Shown here: piece after piece, positions 28,306-37,919 of the stretch
Layout: every line of letters starts with the position of its first letter
Numbering within the stretch: the first letter of the stretch is position 1
NCBI GenBank assembly: GCA_943846675.1
Contig: OX044357.1
Span: 496,001-560,000 of the forward strand
DNA from: UBA987 sp002292105
GTDB taxonomy: Bacteria > Bacteroidota > Bacteroidia > NS11-12g > UBA9320
Direction: 5' to 3'
Length of the DNA stretch: 64,000 nucleotides
Position numbers and translations under genes: made by a program
Notes under the pieces: model-generated
Databases searched by the model: none
The model's input: only the letters and a program-made list of their open reading frames with translations
What the model was told of the DNA's origin: nothing

Positions 28306-28337
28306 CAAAAATATGTGATCGGCGGAATAATTACAAA
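28306..28337 (-). promoter_or_regulatory. Consensus Bacteroidota promoter of the paaR-paaA operon
   Basis: On the minus strand TTTG (28337-28334) is followed by a 20-base spacer and TATTTTTG (28313-28306), an exact match to TTTG-N19-21-TAnnTTTG. The operator begins two bases downstream. Confidence 0.72.
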
Positions 28338-28376
28338 TGCCATTGGTGAACTCAGGTAATGTATTGGTCAAATGCA

Positions 28377-28407
28377 ATTGTCATACAACGTTTTGCGCGC
28401 TACTTTG
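28377..28407 (+). promoter_or_regulatory. Candidate promoter of the alpha-2-macroglobulin gene
   Basis: ATTG (28377-28380), a 20-base spacer and TACTTTG (28401-28407) resemble the Bacteroidota consensus with one base missing in the -7 box. The start codon is 11 bases further on. Confidence 0.42.
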
Positions 28408-28418
28408 CACCTTAATAT

Positions 28419-31400
28419 ATGAGACTACCAAACAACATAAGAATGATAATCATGCTCGTCATGATTGGATTAAGTGGCGCAGCATCTTCGTTTGCTGACG
28501 GTTACGTTGAATCGGAAAAAGTATATGTAACAACGGATAGGCATGTGTACACTCCAGGTGAACGACTTTCATTTTCTGTCTTTGTTGTTGATGAGGGACA
28601 CAAGGTGCAAAAAGAATCCGCTATGGTAAAGGTGTTACTTGTTGATGGCAAGGAACAGGCCATCGATTCCGTTGTAGCCCATGTGTTAAATGGCCGGTTT
28701 TCATATTTCTTTATGCTCCCTAAAAATGGCGGCATATACCGAATAAAGGCATCTACACGGTGGCAGTTAAACGAACTTAAACCGCAACAATTTCAGAAGG
28801 AAATATTTGTTCAACAAGTGATTCAAAAGAAGTTTTTTATTGCTCAATCTTTTACGAAGACAAATTACATACAAGGTGATTCGATAACGACTCGAATTCG
28901 ATTTACAAAAAGAGGTGATGAACCAATTGCTGGGGCAAATTTTAGTGCTACCCTACTGGTTGATGGCCAGCCAGAGTCAACGGTCTATGACGTTGCTAAT
29001 AATGTAGGAAAGGCTACAATTACAATGGTTTTGCCACAGCGAAACTTTAAATCCGCGTATGTAAAGATTAGCTCAAATTACCAAGGGAATAGCGAATATG
29101 TAACAGGACGTATCCCAATTCAAAACTGCAAAATGAACATGGTAGCGCACACCGAGTCAGGGTTGGAATACCTCGTGGCCGGGATGAAAAACCGCCTAGT
29201 GATTGAATCCTTTGATTCGAAAGGTAATCCTAAAGACATTTCAGGATACATCGAAACCGCAGATGGGAAACGGATAAAGGGCTTTACAAGTTTTCACAAA
29301 GGGATGGCTGAAATCATATTTACACCCAAACCCAATACGCAGTACGTCATTGTTTCTGCTTCAGCAGAGTCAAAGGTGTTCTTACCTAAAGTGCAATCAA
29401 ATAAACCCTATTTAAAGGTATATAGTAGGTCTGGGAATTTGATTATGGAGTCAACCAGTACACAAGCAGATGTGATTCAAGTTTCCGTTAGTGGAAACGG
29501 CAAGGTGTTCTTGAATAAAACGATTACACCCCAACCAAACCAAATGACGAGTAAGGTTCAAATCAGTCAGAGCTCTTTGCCTGCCGGAGTTTATGGAATT
29601 CAATTTAAGACAAAAGAAGGCGAAATACTTGGGCGTCGACTATTCATTAATCGACCAAACAGCATAGATGTTACTATTGAAACCAATAAGGATCAAGTGA
29701 GCCTAGGACAAGAGGTAACAGTAAAAATTAATACAAATAAGGAAAAAGCGTCATTCGCAATTCGCGCCATTAGCGAACAAGTGTATAAGCAAATGAAAGA
29801 CCGTTCCCACAGCATTGTGTCTTGGATGTACCTGGGGTCTGAAATCCTGTCTGAAATAGAAAAACCCACATTCTATTTTGACGAAAGCGAATCAAATTCT
29901 TATAAGGCACTCGAGGCTTTAGGAATCGTAAAAAGAAATGCCTGGAGAAGAGATTATGAGACCGGAATGGTCATCAAGAAAAAAGGGGATTTGTACGAAA
30001 GACGTGCGGCGTATTTAGGTGGAACGGTCTACAAGTATTATCCGCATTTGCCAAACCTTAAAGGCATTAAAGTTAGAATTAAAAACACCAGCTATGTCAC
30101 AGAGACAGATAGTTTAGGTCGGTTTAAGTTTAGCGGTTTGCCTGGACATATTATTGCCAACTCACCAGTGTTAATCGTGTCAAAAGGGACGGAACGTATG
30201 GAGTATCCAGTGCACAATGGGTATAATTACTACAACCATGAATTTTCGGAATCTGTAAATAATTCAGCACTTGGAACGTCGGATGCTGTTTTGAGAAAAA
30301 TGCTAATTCCAGAAAGTATTAAAACCATCTTAAAATATAAATTATTGGGGCAACGCTATGTTCCAGGAATAGTTGACGTCGAAAGATCAGTAATGGCTAG
30401 TTCCAGAGTGAGTTCTAATTATTCGATTGATGCTATGAGGATTTCGCCAATGCAGGAAACATTGAGCCAAATTTTAGTGTACACATGGGACTTTGGAGAG
30501 GTGGATGGTAATTACACACTGATGCAAGACCAAACTTGGGGTTACGCTCAGCCATTTGGCGTTTCATTAACATACAGATCTAACCCCAACTACAAATCGT
30601 ACCCAGGACCAATACGTTTAAGTAACAATACAACGTACTGGTACGGCGAGGCCAAGTCCGGAGAAAATGGAGAGGCCGTTCTAAAATTCTATGCACCCAT
30701 TAAAAATGACGGTGTCATTATTTTTTGCGAAGGTGTTACTGCCTCGGGTAAAATATTTGTTTGTTCTACATCTATAAAGGTTCAGGATGAAATTGAAGTA
30801 TTCTCCAATATTCCTACTAACCTGACCGTTGGAGATTTTGCCGATGTCAATCTCGAGTTCATTAATCATGGGCGGCAGCAACAAACGGTTACATATACAA
30901 CCTATCTCAATGGGGAAAATGAAACCAATTCTATTAGTCTTGAAGGCGGAACCTCAAAAAATGTAGTGTTCAATCTCACAACAAGTCCTTCCATCAAGGA
31001 AATACAATTTCAGTATACGTATCAGTTTCAAAGTATTCAACGGAATTCTGCTCAACACGTTATTCCTGTTTTAGTGAAAGGCCATCATCGTGAACAAGTG
31101 TTGGGTGGCACGGAAACGAGTAAAGCAGTTGATTTTGAGGTAAATAACGTTATCCCCGGAACGGCTCAAATACAACTGTCGGTTCTAAATGACTTTGTTG
31201 ACATGCTTGAAGTCACTTCAAAAAGGATGATACGGCAGCCCGGAGGGTGCTTTGAACAAGTTTCTTCCTCGAACTATCCGAATCTTCTTGCACTAAAAGT
31301 ACTGCAGCAAAACGCTCGTTATGTAGCCACAGACCTCATTGGTAAAATACAATCGGGATACGCAAGGCTGGCTGCATATGAAACTCCAAGCAATGGTTTC

Positions 31401-32660
31401 GAGTGGTATGGAAGAAACCCACCACACACGACCTTATCAGCGTACGGATTATTACAATTTAGTTTGACGAGGGAACTGGGATTGACCATTGATGAAAAAA
31501 TGTTTAACAGGAATTTAGACTGGTTACTCTCTCGAAGAGACGACAAAGGGGGGTTCCAATTTCATAGAGGTAAGTACGGATTTTCAAGTTCTAATTATCA
31601 AACAAACAACGCTTACGTAACGTGGGTACTTTCAAGACTTAAAAAAACGGGCATCAAGAGCGAAATTGAGGCCATCGAACGTGACGTTGAGAATGAATTT
31701 GATGCATACAAGCTGGCATTGCTGGCAGGCATTTATGCCAATACCGGAAACACTGATGCCGCCCGTAATACGTTGAAAAAACTCCAAACGCATTTTAAAA
31801 AGCATGAATACGCTGGGTTTAAAACTGCGGGCTCTATTATGTACTCAGGAGGTCGGTCGATTGATGTGGAAATTATGGCACTGACCTTATTAGCGGCAAA
31901 CGCAGTGAACAAAAAACCTGAGGTATTTGAAAACACCTTAATCGATCAGATTATGGGGTCTCAAAACGGTTATGGTTTTGGTAATACACAAGCTACCGCA
32001 TTGGCCTTGGAGGCTTTGAGTAACTATTTAGGGTATTTTCAGTCGAAAGACAAAAATCAATCTTATACCGTTTGGTTAGATGGAAAAATGATACTTGAAC
32101 TTGCTACTTCCGACAGCAAACAACGTCATAAATCGTTGATGGTGGCAGAGGGATTGTTGAAAACAGGTAAACATACGGTGCAAGTGAAATGTGGTTTAGC
32201 CAAACAGTTGCCATTCTCCTTTGAGTTTAAGTGGCTAGAGCAAGTAGACAAAGTGGAGCATCCAGAGCTTGTGTTAGACTATACTTTTAGCAAAAATGAA
32301 ATAACGCAGTCAGACGAAATTTTTGCCTCAATAGAATTGACCAACAGAACGAATCAGGATAAGCCGCAAACTGTCGCGGTAATTAAGATTCCGTCAGGTT
32401 TGTCCTTCAGTATGGAGGAATTAAGGTATTTGAAAAAAGAAGGGCTGTATGATTATTTCGAATCTAGTAAAGACGAGTTGGTTTTTTACTTTCTTGGCCT
32501 CGAAGCGAACGCCACCAAAACCATTCCACTTAGTTTAAAGCCTGTAATCAATGGACGGTTTGCCCCAGCAGAAAGCTACGTGTATCAATACTATACACCA
32601 GAAATTAGAAGTTCGGTATTGGCTGAACCAGTAAGAATTAGACCAGAGATTAAGCAATGA
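28419..32660 (+). CDS. Bacterial alpha-2-macroglobulin-like protein with CxEQ thioester motif
   Basis: The 1413-residue protein has a signal peptide (about 1-27, ending SSFA). Macroglobulin-type beta domains include the MG2-like opening VYVTTDRHVYTPGERLSF. A carboxypeptidase-regulatory-like insert lies at about 533-590 (GGTVYKYYP, IKVRIKNTSYVTETDSLGRF). The A2M core has GENGEAVLKFYAP near 747. A thioester motif GCFEQ has Cys944 and Gln947 and is followed by the helical toroid (GGFQFHRGKYGF). Bacterial A2Ms are thought to trap foreign proteases in the periplasm or at the surface, often next to a penicillin-binding protein; here the partner is an outer-membrane barrel gene overlapping by four bases. 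No lipobox is seen. Protease trapping is inferred. Confidence 0.85.
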   Translation: MRLPNNIRMIIMLVMIGLSGAASSFADGYVESEKVYVTTDRHVYTPGERLSFSVFVVDEGHKVQKESAMVKVLLVDGKEQAIDSVVAHVLNGRFSYFFMLPKNGGIYRIKASTRWQLNELKPQQFQKEIFVQQVIQKKFFIAQSFTKTNYIQGDSITTRIRFTKRGDEPIAGANFSATLLVDGQPESTVYDVANNVGKATITMVLPQRNFKSAYVKISSNYQGNSEYVTGRIPIQNCKMNMVAHTESGLEYLVAGMKNRLVIESFDSKGNPKDISGYIETADGKRIKGFTSFHKGMAEIIFTPKPNTQYVIVSASAESKVFLPKVQSNKPYLKVYSRSGNLIMESTSTQADVIQVSVSGNGKVFLNKTITPQPNQMTSKVQISQSSLPAGVYGIQFKTKEGEILGRRLFINRPNSIDVTIETNKDQVSLGQEVTVKINTNKEKASFAIRAISEQVYKQMKDRSHSIVSWMYLGSEILSEIEKPTFYFDESESNSYKALEALGIVKRNAWRRDYETGMVIKKKGDLYERRAAYLGGTVYKYYPHLPNLKGIKVRIKNTSYVTETDSLGRFKFSGLPGHIIANSPVLIVSKGTERMEYPVHNGYNYYNHEFSESVNNSALGTSDAVLRKMLIPESIKTILKYKLLGQRYVPGIVDVERSVMASSRVSSNYSIDAMRISPMQETLSQILVYTWDFGEVDGNYTLMQDQTWGYAQPFGVSLTYRSNPNYKSYPGPIRLSNNTTYWYGEAKSGENGEAVLKFYAPIKNDGVIIFCEGVTASGKIFVCSTSIKVQDEIEVFSNIPTNLTVGDFADVNLEFINHGRQQQTVTYTTYLNGENETNSISLEGGTSKNVVFNLTTSPSIKEIQFQYTYQFQSIQRNSAQHVIPVLVKGHHREQVLGGTETSKAVDFEVNNVIPGTAQIQLSVLNDFVDMLEVTSKRMIRQPGGCFEQVSSSNYPNLLALKVLQQNARYVATDLIGKIQSGYARLAAYETPSNGFEWYGRNPPHTTLSAYGLLQFSLTRELGLTIDEKMFNRNLDWLLSRRDDKGGFQFHRGKYGFSSSNYQTNNAYVTWVLSRLKKTGIKSEIEAIERDVENEFDAYKLALLAGIYANTGNTDAARNTLKKLQTHFKKHEYAGFKTAGSIMYSGGRSIDVEIMALTLLAANAVNKKPEVFENTLIDQIMGSQNGYGFGNTQATALALEALSNYLGYFQSKDKNQSYTVWLDGKMILELATSDSKQRHKSLMVAEGLLKTGKHTVQVKCGLAKQLPFSFEFKWLEQVDKVEHPELVLDYTFSKNEITQSDEIFASIELTNRTNQDKPQTVAVIKIPSGLSFSMEELRYLKKEGLYDYFESSKDELVFYFLGLEANATKTIPLSLKPVINGRFAPAESYVYQYYTPEIRSSVLAEPVRIRPEIKQ

Positions 32661-34423
32661 GAATAAGAGCCATATATACCAGTTTGTTGATTTTTATCGG
32701 TCAAGGAGTTCAAGCACAAAACCTTGGAAATTCCAGCTTTTTGAAATATGGGTTTACGGCAAATCAAAACGCGTCAGATGTGACGTTTCATGGATTTCAG
32801 TTGACAAATTCTGCGTCGAAAATGTTCGTACTTAAACATTTGCCAACCAATACTTTTGCTTCAGGAGCCTCGTTTATGCCAGTTACTGATTTTGGAGCAG
32901 CAGAGTCTTCAGGAGAAATTGTAAAAGTAAATAGTCCGAAAATGCCTTCGGGAATTTCCTTGGGATTTGAACGCACTGGCAATGACAGACACCAAGGGTT
33001 TTTGACATTCAACTCACGAATTAAAATAAAAAAGGCACCAAAGCTCAGATTAAATGGGTACGTCATTTATGGCAATCAATCATTCGAAGACGATCGAACT
33101 ACAAGTGCCTGGAAACGGAATGACAAAAACACAAACGCGTATGCTAAATTATCTTCTCACGATTATAATGCGAAGCATAGATTTAGTTTAGAGGGTCTCT
33201 GGGTCAAAAATCGCGGTACCATAACTGAACGATTCGAAACACAAAAAGTAGATGATTCTGAAATTGATGGAGACGTTTTAATGGCCAAATTGAAGTGGCT
33301 ACTGAAGCATTCGGTAAACCATACCTTAATTACCGAATTAATAAGTGAAAACTTTACTTTGGACGGAAGGCAAACGCTGGCCTTATCTGATGACAAGACT
33401 TTGCGCGTGACCAATACTAAACTTCAAGTATTGGGCGAAATAAAACGCCAAAAAACAAAGTTTCGAAATACAATATTATTCGCTGACAATCAGCAGTTTG
33501 TATCCAGCAGGGGTGCTACTAATGACAAAGTGAATTACACCTTAGGCATGTGGCAAACCCAAGTAAACCATCTTACCAAGCCGAACGGGTTGGGTTTAAG
33601 CTATTCACATAATGTAGGTTACCATAGTACAAGCGGGATGATTTTCAATCCAGGGGTGAAATTTTTTAAAAACGTGCATAATTTCAAGTTTGACGTCGGA
33701 TTAAAACAAGTGTCGAGAACGCCCTCATTGATAACCGAATTTAGTACATTTTTTAATGATGAAATTGCGGATAATGTAACGTCAAGACAAGAAAAACTAA
33801 CCAAGATTTTTGCGTCTTCAAAATTTGAATTTGCGAGCACCATGTTTATCGTATTTAAATATGTCCAAACATCATCAAACAATAAATGGTTGTACGACTT
33901 GGAGACGAATACCTTAAACCAGCAAAAAATAAAGTACAGTACTTTTTACTTAAAATTATATAAGAATTTTAATAGAAGATCTAGGTTTATGTTTTTATAT
34001 CGGAACATAACACCAGAGACCAATACTGCTAAAATATTTGCTGAGCACTTGATAACTGGCAACATGGAATATCGAATATTCAATCAGTCAAAACGTGTTT
34101 TTAAAAGATATCGCCGGTTCAATTTTTCAGTTGATTTGAAATCAACTTATATGACTCAGCACAATTTGCCATTTGAACGCAATGGAGCACAAGCTGTGCA
34201 CAAGGGTGGTGTATTTGCCGATAGTCACTTAAAATTAAGACTAGGGAAAGACTATTCGTACTATCGAAACACATTGAAGCCATTGCGACTGCGTTCCACT
34301 ATTATCAGGTTAGGGGTTAATAATTTGCTCAATACACGTGCAACTATTCAGCCTATTGAAGCCAACAACCTTAAGCCAATATTGCCTCGGCAGGTGTATT
34401 CGTCAATTACTTTTGAGATTTAA
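32657..34423 (+). CDS. Outer-membrane beta-barrel protein coupled to the macroglobulin gene
   Basis: The 588-residue product has a signal peptide (about 1-20, ending VQAQ). A long run of alternating amphipathic strands and short turns is typical of a large outer-membrane barrel. The C-terminus reads VYSSITFEI, a beta-signal-like ending. The IIRLGVNNLLNTRATIQ segment recalls the last strands of TonB-dependent receptors, but no plug domain or TonB box is visible, so it is not a complete receptor. Its ATG overlaps the TGA of the macroglobulin gene (ATGA), so both are made together. It may anchor or deliver the macroglobulin. The family is not recognised. Confidence 0.62.
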   Translation: MRIRAIYTSLLIFIGQGVQAQNLGNSSFLKYGFTANQNASDVTFHGFQLTNSASKMFVLKHLPTNTFASGASFMPVTDFGAAESSGEIVKVNSPKMPSGISLGFERTGNDRHQGFLTFNSRIKIKKAPKLRLNGYVIYGNQSFEDDRTTSAWKRNDKNTNAYAKLSSHDYNAKHRFSLEGLWVKNRGTITERFETQKVDDSEIDGDVLMAKLKWLLKHSVNHTLITELISENFTLDGRQTLALSDDKTLRVTNTKLQVLGEIKRQKTKFRNTILFADNQQFVSSRGATNDKVNYTLGMWQTQVNHLTKPNGLGLSYSHNVGYHSTSGMIFNPGVKFFKNVHNFKFDVGLKQVSRTPSLITEFSTFFNDEIADNVTSRQEKLTKIFASSKFEFASTMFIVFKYVQTSSNNKWLYDLETNTLNQQKIKYSTFYLKLYKNFNRRSRFMFLYRNITPETNTAKIFAEHLITGNMEYRIFNQSKRVFKRYRRFNFSVDLKSTYMTQHNLPFERNGAQAVHKGGVFADSHLKLRLGKDYSYYRNTLKPLRLRSTIIRLGVNNLLNTRATIQPIEANNLKPILPRQVYSSITFEI

Positions 34424-34997
34424 CCATCTCTGGGTTGTCGGTTAAACTTTCGTTTAAGGTCTCCACTTTTTGATTCAGTTTTTTCAATTTATCAATGAAC
34501 GCGTTTTGGTCGTTCAAGTCCGGTTTAGTATTGGTTAAGTACTGATTAAACTGATGATGGCTAACTAGTAATTTCATCATATGAATAGTATTATTCATTA
34601 GCCTCATTTGATCGTTTTTAGTGTCCTCAGCGGTATTAAATTTTGTTACATTTTTTTCATATTTCTTTTCTTCCTGTGTCAAGTAGTTAATCCACAATTC
34701 TTTGCTAGCGGTATCGAAACGATTGACATAATATCGGGCTTCTGACCAATATTGCTTCGCAAATCGGTCGTAATCCGTCCATGCATTTGAAGCGTCAGAT
34801 TTTGTGTTTTGTAACTTTTGGTACTCGGTGAACAGGTCTTCTACGTTTTCGTGCTCATCGATATAGTCGACAAATAGTTTCTCTATGATTGAGGTCTTAC
34901 CATCGCGGCTATAACTTGAGGAAATGCTCTTTTTGTTTCCGCACGTGCTTATTTGAATTAACGAAGCACAACAAATTGTTAGAATGATTTTTTTCAT
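34407..34997 (-). CDS. Small secreted helical protein, possible lipoprotein
   Basis: The start is taken at ATG 34997 (MKKIILTICCASL), giving about 196 residues. A hydrophobic leader ends at ISTCGNKK, which resembles a lipobox but has threonine just before the cysteine, so lipidation is uncertain. The rest is hydrophilic and mainly helical, rich in K, N, D and E, with several YW/FW-type aromatic pairs. I recognise no family. Its last 17 bases overlap the end of the converging barrel gene. Confidence 0.6.
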   Translation of the reverse strand: MKKIILTICCASLIQISTCGNKKSISSSYSRDGKTSIIEKLFVDYIDEHENVEDLFTEYQKLQNTKSDASNAWTDYDRFAKQYWSEARYYVNRFDTASKELWINYLTQEEKKYEKNVTKFNTAEDTKNDQMRLMNNTIHMMKLLVSHHQFNQYLTNTKPDLNDQNAFIDKLKKLNQKVETLNESLTDNPEMVKSQK

Positions 34998-35162
34998 TTT
35001 TTGTTCTAAGGTAGGGCTGCTGTGCACTCGAAATGACTCAAATTAGTAACCGATAAGTATGAATTAGACATCGAGGATATAGTACCGTTAAACGTTACAC
35101 GTATACTTAGTTAACGCAGGCACGCGTTGAGTATGTGAAACCCCAATTGGTATTCATTCGAT

Positions 35163-35170
35163 TACATTTG
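35163..35170 (+). promoter_or_regulatory. Candidate -7 box for the histidine kinase operon
   Basis: TACATTTG matches TAnnTTTG and ends 18 bases before the kinase start codon. No well-spaced -33 element is seen. Confidence 0.4.
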
Positions 35171-35188
35171 TATCAACGGGGATCTTAA

Positions 35189-37174
35189 ATGTTTAAATAC
35201 ATAGTTGTCATATATCTTTTGGTTGTTGGTTGCTTCAATGGCTTTGGTCAATCTCAAGATCAAACGATCCAAGCGATTGAGGAAAAACAGGCACAAGAAA
35301 CGGTGATGTACCAATTGGTCAATGAGTCCAATGTGTTGTTAAAAGACTCTAACGTGAACAGTGCGTTGTCTAAAATTCAAAAAGCGCTGGAAATCAGCTA
35401 TGAAATAGAAAACAATAGAGGAGAGGCGTTTAGCTATCATACCTTGGGCAGTATTCAATACCGCAAACAGAATTACAAAGAAGCCATAACCTATTTTCAA
35501 AAGGCTTATACCTTGTTCAAGCAATTGCAAGATCAAAACGCGTTGTATAATTCTTTGAGATATTTATGCCAATCGTTTGAGGCGAATAATCAATTTGAAA
35601 CGGCTATAATAAAATATTCAGAATACCTCAAAATGGCTCAGACCAGAGGTATTTCAGCCGATGAGTTATTTGCGAAAGAGTCACTTGGGCGTGTCCACTT
35701 TAATCACAAACAGTTTGGTTCGTCAAATGGATTTTATCAGCAACTACTCGTAGCCTATAAGTCGGCTGGAGAGACAGATAAGATTAGCCAAACGTACGAT
35801 AATATAGGCAAGTGTTACGCCGGTCTAAAAGACACTACAAACGCACTGAAGTACTTTGAACTTGCTGGCACGCTTGGAGATTCATATACCTCTGACGACG
35901 CGCAACTGCAGTCTTGGCAAAGTGTAGGGCGGTCTTACAACTCAATAGGTGAGTACGATAAAAGTGTTGAGTATGAAAAGAAGGCCAAGAAAATCAATAA
36001 GAGTCGCAACGATTATAGGGGCATGCTGTCGAACAATGCCAATATTGCAAACGACTATATCTTTATGAATCGGGCTGATGAAGCGATACCGTTTCTAAAA
36101 GAAAATATTGATTTATCTGAAGGTCAAGGCGAATTGAAAAGTACAGGGGAGACATATAAGGCTCTGTCGGATGCCTACGCCCAAATGGGGAAGATTGATG
36201 CGGCTAAAAAAAGCTTTGATACCTATGTGGAAGTTCAGGAGCAATTGTTGTCTGAACGGGAGGCCACAGTCATTGCGTTAGAGGCAGAAAATCAAGTTTT
36301 TACGGAGAAAGAAAAACAAATTGAGTTTTTAATTCGAGATAAGGAATTGGATGCTGAGAAAATTGACATACTTCAAAGCAAGCAACAACTCGAGGCTGAA
36401 AAGGCTGCTGCTCAGAAAAACATTAATTACATACTTGTCGGCTTGATGGTATTGTTGCTGGTCGGATTGGCCTTCTTTTACAGAAGCTCAAGGCAAAAGC
36501 AGCTTGCCAACAAACTTTTATCCATTCGATCGTTGCGGAGTCAAATGAACCCGCATTTCATTTTCAATTCATTGAATTCTGTCAATAGTTTTATATCGAA
36601 AAGTGATGAGCGGAGCGCAAATAAATATTTGTCTGAATTTGCCAGGTTGATGAGGACGGTGCTTGAGCACAGTAAACAGGATTTTGTTCCACTTTCTGCT
36701 GAGATTGAGGTACTTGAAAGGTATTTAAGTTTAGAGCATATAAGATTCGAGAATCAGTTCGACTATACCTTTACTGTTAATGGTAATATTGATGTTGAAC
36801 GTATCGTCATTCCGCCAATGCTTGTACAACCCTATATAGAAAACGCCATTTGGCATGGATTGAGATATAATCAAGAGAAGGGCAGTTTACTCGTACATTT
36901 TAGAGCTCATGGAGATGAGTCCCTTAAAATTACGATTCAAGACAATGGAATTGGTAGAGCTGAAAGTAAACGGATCAAAACTAAGAATCAGAAACAAGGG
37001 AAATCAACTGGGCTTAAAAATACAGCCTCGCGTCTTAAATTGCTGAACGACGTTCACAAGGTTGAAATCATTTGTGCAATAACGGATTTAAACAGTGATG
37101 GAACTGGAACCGTTGTTGAAATAGAATTACCATATATAGATGTTGACGATAATAAAATAGTTGAAATTGAGTAA
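35189..37174 (+). CDS. TPR-containing LytS-type sensor histidine kinase
   Basis: The 661-residue protein has a signal peptide (about 1-21). Extracytoplasmic TPR repeats cover about residues 28-385 (AFSYHTLGSIQYRKQNYKEA, TYDNIGKCYAGLKDTTNALK). A coiled coil follows, then one transmembrane helix near 411-430 and a His_kinase domain. The phospho-acceptor motif is QMNPHFIFNSLNS with His456, and the ATP-binding N-box is PYIENAIWHGLRYN near 548. This LytS/YehU-type architecture is common in Bacteroidota; the TPR domain probably senses an envelope protein or peptide. The kinase overlaps its response-regulator gene by 14 bases. The targets are unknown. Confidence 0.92.
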   Translation: MFKYIVVIYLLVVGCFNGFGQSQDQTIQAIEEKQAQETVMYQLVNESNVLLKDSNVNSALSKIQKALEISYEIENNRGEAFSYHTLGSIQYRKQNYKEAITYFQKAYTLFKQLQDQNALYNSLRYLCQSFEANNQFETAIIKYSEYLKMAQTRGISADELFAKESLGRVHFNHKQFGSSNGFYQQLLVAYKSAGETDKISQTYDNIGKCYAGLKDTTNALKYFELAGTLGDSYTSDDAQLQSWQSVGRSYNSIGEYDKSVEYEKKAKKINKSRNDYRGMLSNNANIANDYIFMNRADEAIPFLKENIDLSEGQGELKSTGETYKALSDAYAQMGKIDAAKKSFDTYVEVQEQLLSEREATVIALEAENQVFTEKEKQIEFLIRDKELDAEKIDILQSKQQLEAEKAAAQKNINYILVGLMVLLLVGLAFFYRSSRQKQLANKLLSIRSLRSQMNPHFIFNSLNSVNSFISKSDERSANKYLSEFARLMRTVLEHSKQDFVPLSAEIEVLERYLSLEHIRFENQFDYTFTVNGNIDVERIVIPPMLVQPYIENAIWHGLRYNQEKGSLLVHFRAHGDESLKITIQDNGIGRAESKRIKTKNQKQGKSTGLKNTASRLKLLNDVHKVEIICAITDLNSDGTGTVVEIELPYIDVDDNKIVEIE

Positions 37175-37919
37175 GTTAAGGGCGCTAATAATCGAAGATG
37201 AACAAGCGAGTAGAGAAACACTCGCAAATTATTTATCTAAATACTGCGAAAGGGTATCTGTTGTCGGTATGGCTGAAAATATCGCGATAGGTCAGGAGCT
37301 TATAGCCGAACACAATCCAGACATTGTTTTCTTAGACGTAGAAATGCCATATGGCAATGGGTTTGATTTATTGGAGCAGCTTGAGTCTATCGATTTTGAA
37401 CTCATTTTTGTGACTGCGTTTAGTAACTACGCATTAAAAGCGTTGAATATGAGTGCTTCATATTACCTATTAAAGCCAATTGATATTGATGAATTGATTA
37501 CAGCGGTGGACAAAGTTTGTGCGCGCATTGAGCAAAAGGAAGACATACGATCTGGTCAAATTCTAAAAAATAATTTGCATGTTGAGGCGCACCGTTTGAA
37601 ACGGATTGTTTTGCCTGAAATGGAGGGTTTTGAAGTAGCACAATTGAAAGACATTGTTTACTGCAAAGCCAACGACAATCTTACTGACTTCGTTTTTGTA
37701 GATGGTAGAAAAAAAACGATTTGTAAAACACTAAAACATTTCGAAGAAGTTTTATCAGAATCTGGATTTTTCAGGATTCATAAAAGCTATCTTCTTAATA
37801 TGGAGCATGTAAAGGGGTATAAGCGTGGTAAAGGGGGATACGCCGAGCTAAGTAACGGAGAAGAGCTTGAAATCGCTGTAAGAAGAAAAGGAGACTTTCT
37901 GCAACAGTTTGTTGGCTAA
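37161..37919 (+). CDS. LytTR-family response regulator
   Basis: The 252-residue product has a receiver domain with the acidic pair EDE near residue 12, phospho-acceptor Asp59 in FLDVEMPYGNG and Lys in YLLKPID. A LytTR DNA-binding domain follows at about 150-250 (ILYCKAND-type strand, FFRIHKSYLLNMEHV). The start codon is TTG, inside the last codons of the kinase gene; no ATG is available before the receiver fold. It is the cognate regulator of the overlapping kinase. LytTR proteins bind direct-repeat operators, but no target repeat was identified in this window. Confidence 0.92.
   Translation: MKLSKLRALIIEDEQASRETLANYLSKYCERVSVVGMAENIAIGQELIAEHNPDIVFLDVEMPYGNGFDLLEQLESIDFELIFVTAFSNYALKALNMSASYYLLKPIDIDELITAVDKVCARIEQKEDIRSGQILKNNLHVEAHRLKRIVLPEMEGFEVAQLKDIVYCKANDNLTDFVFVDGRKKTICKTLKHFEEVLSESGFFRIHKSYLLNMEHVKGYKRGKGGYAELSNGEELEIAVRRKGDFLQQFVG

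Noticed and set aside
32657..34423. Complete TonB-dependent receptor
   Set aside because: The C-terminus resembles receptor strands but no plug domain or TonB box is visible, so only an outer-membrane barrel is supported.
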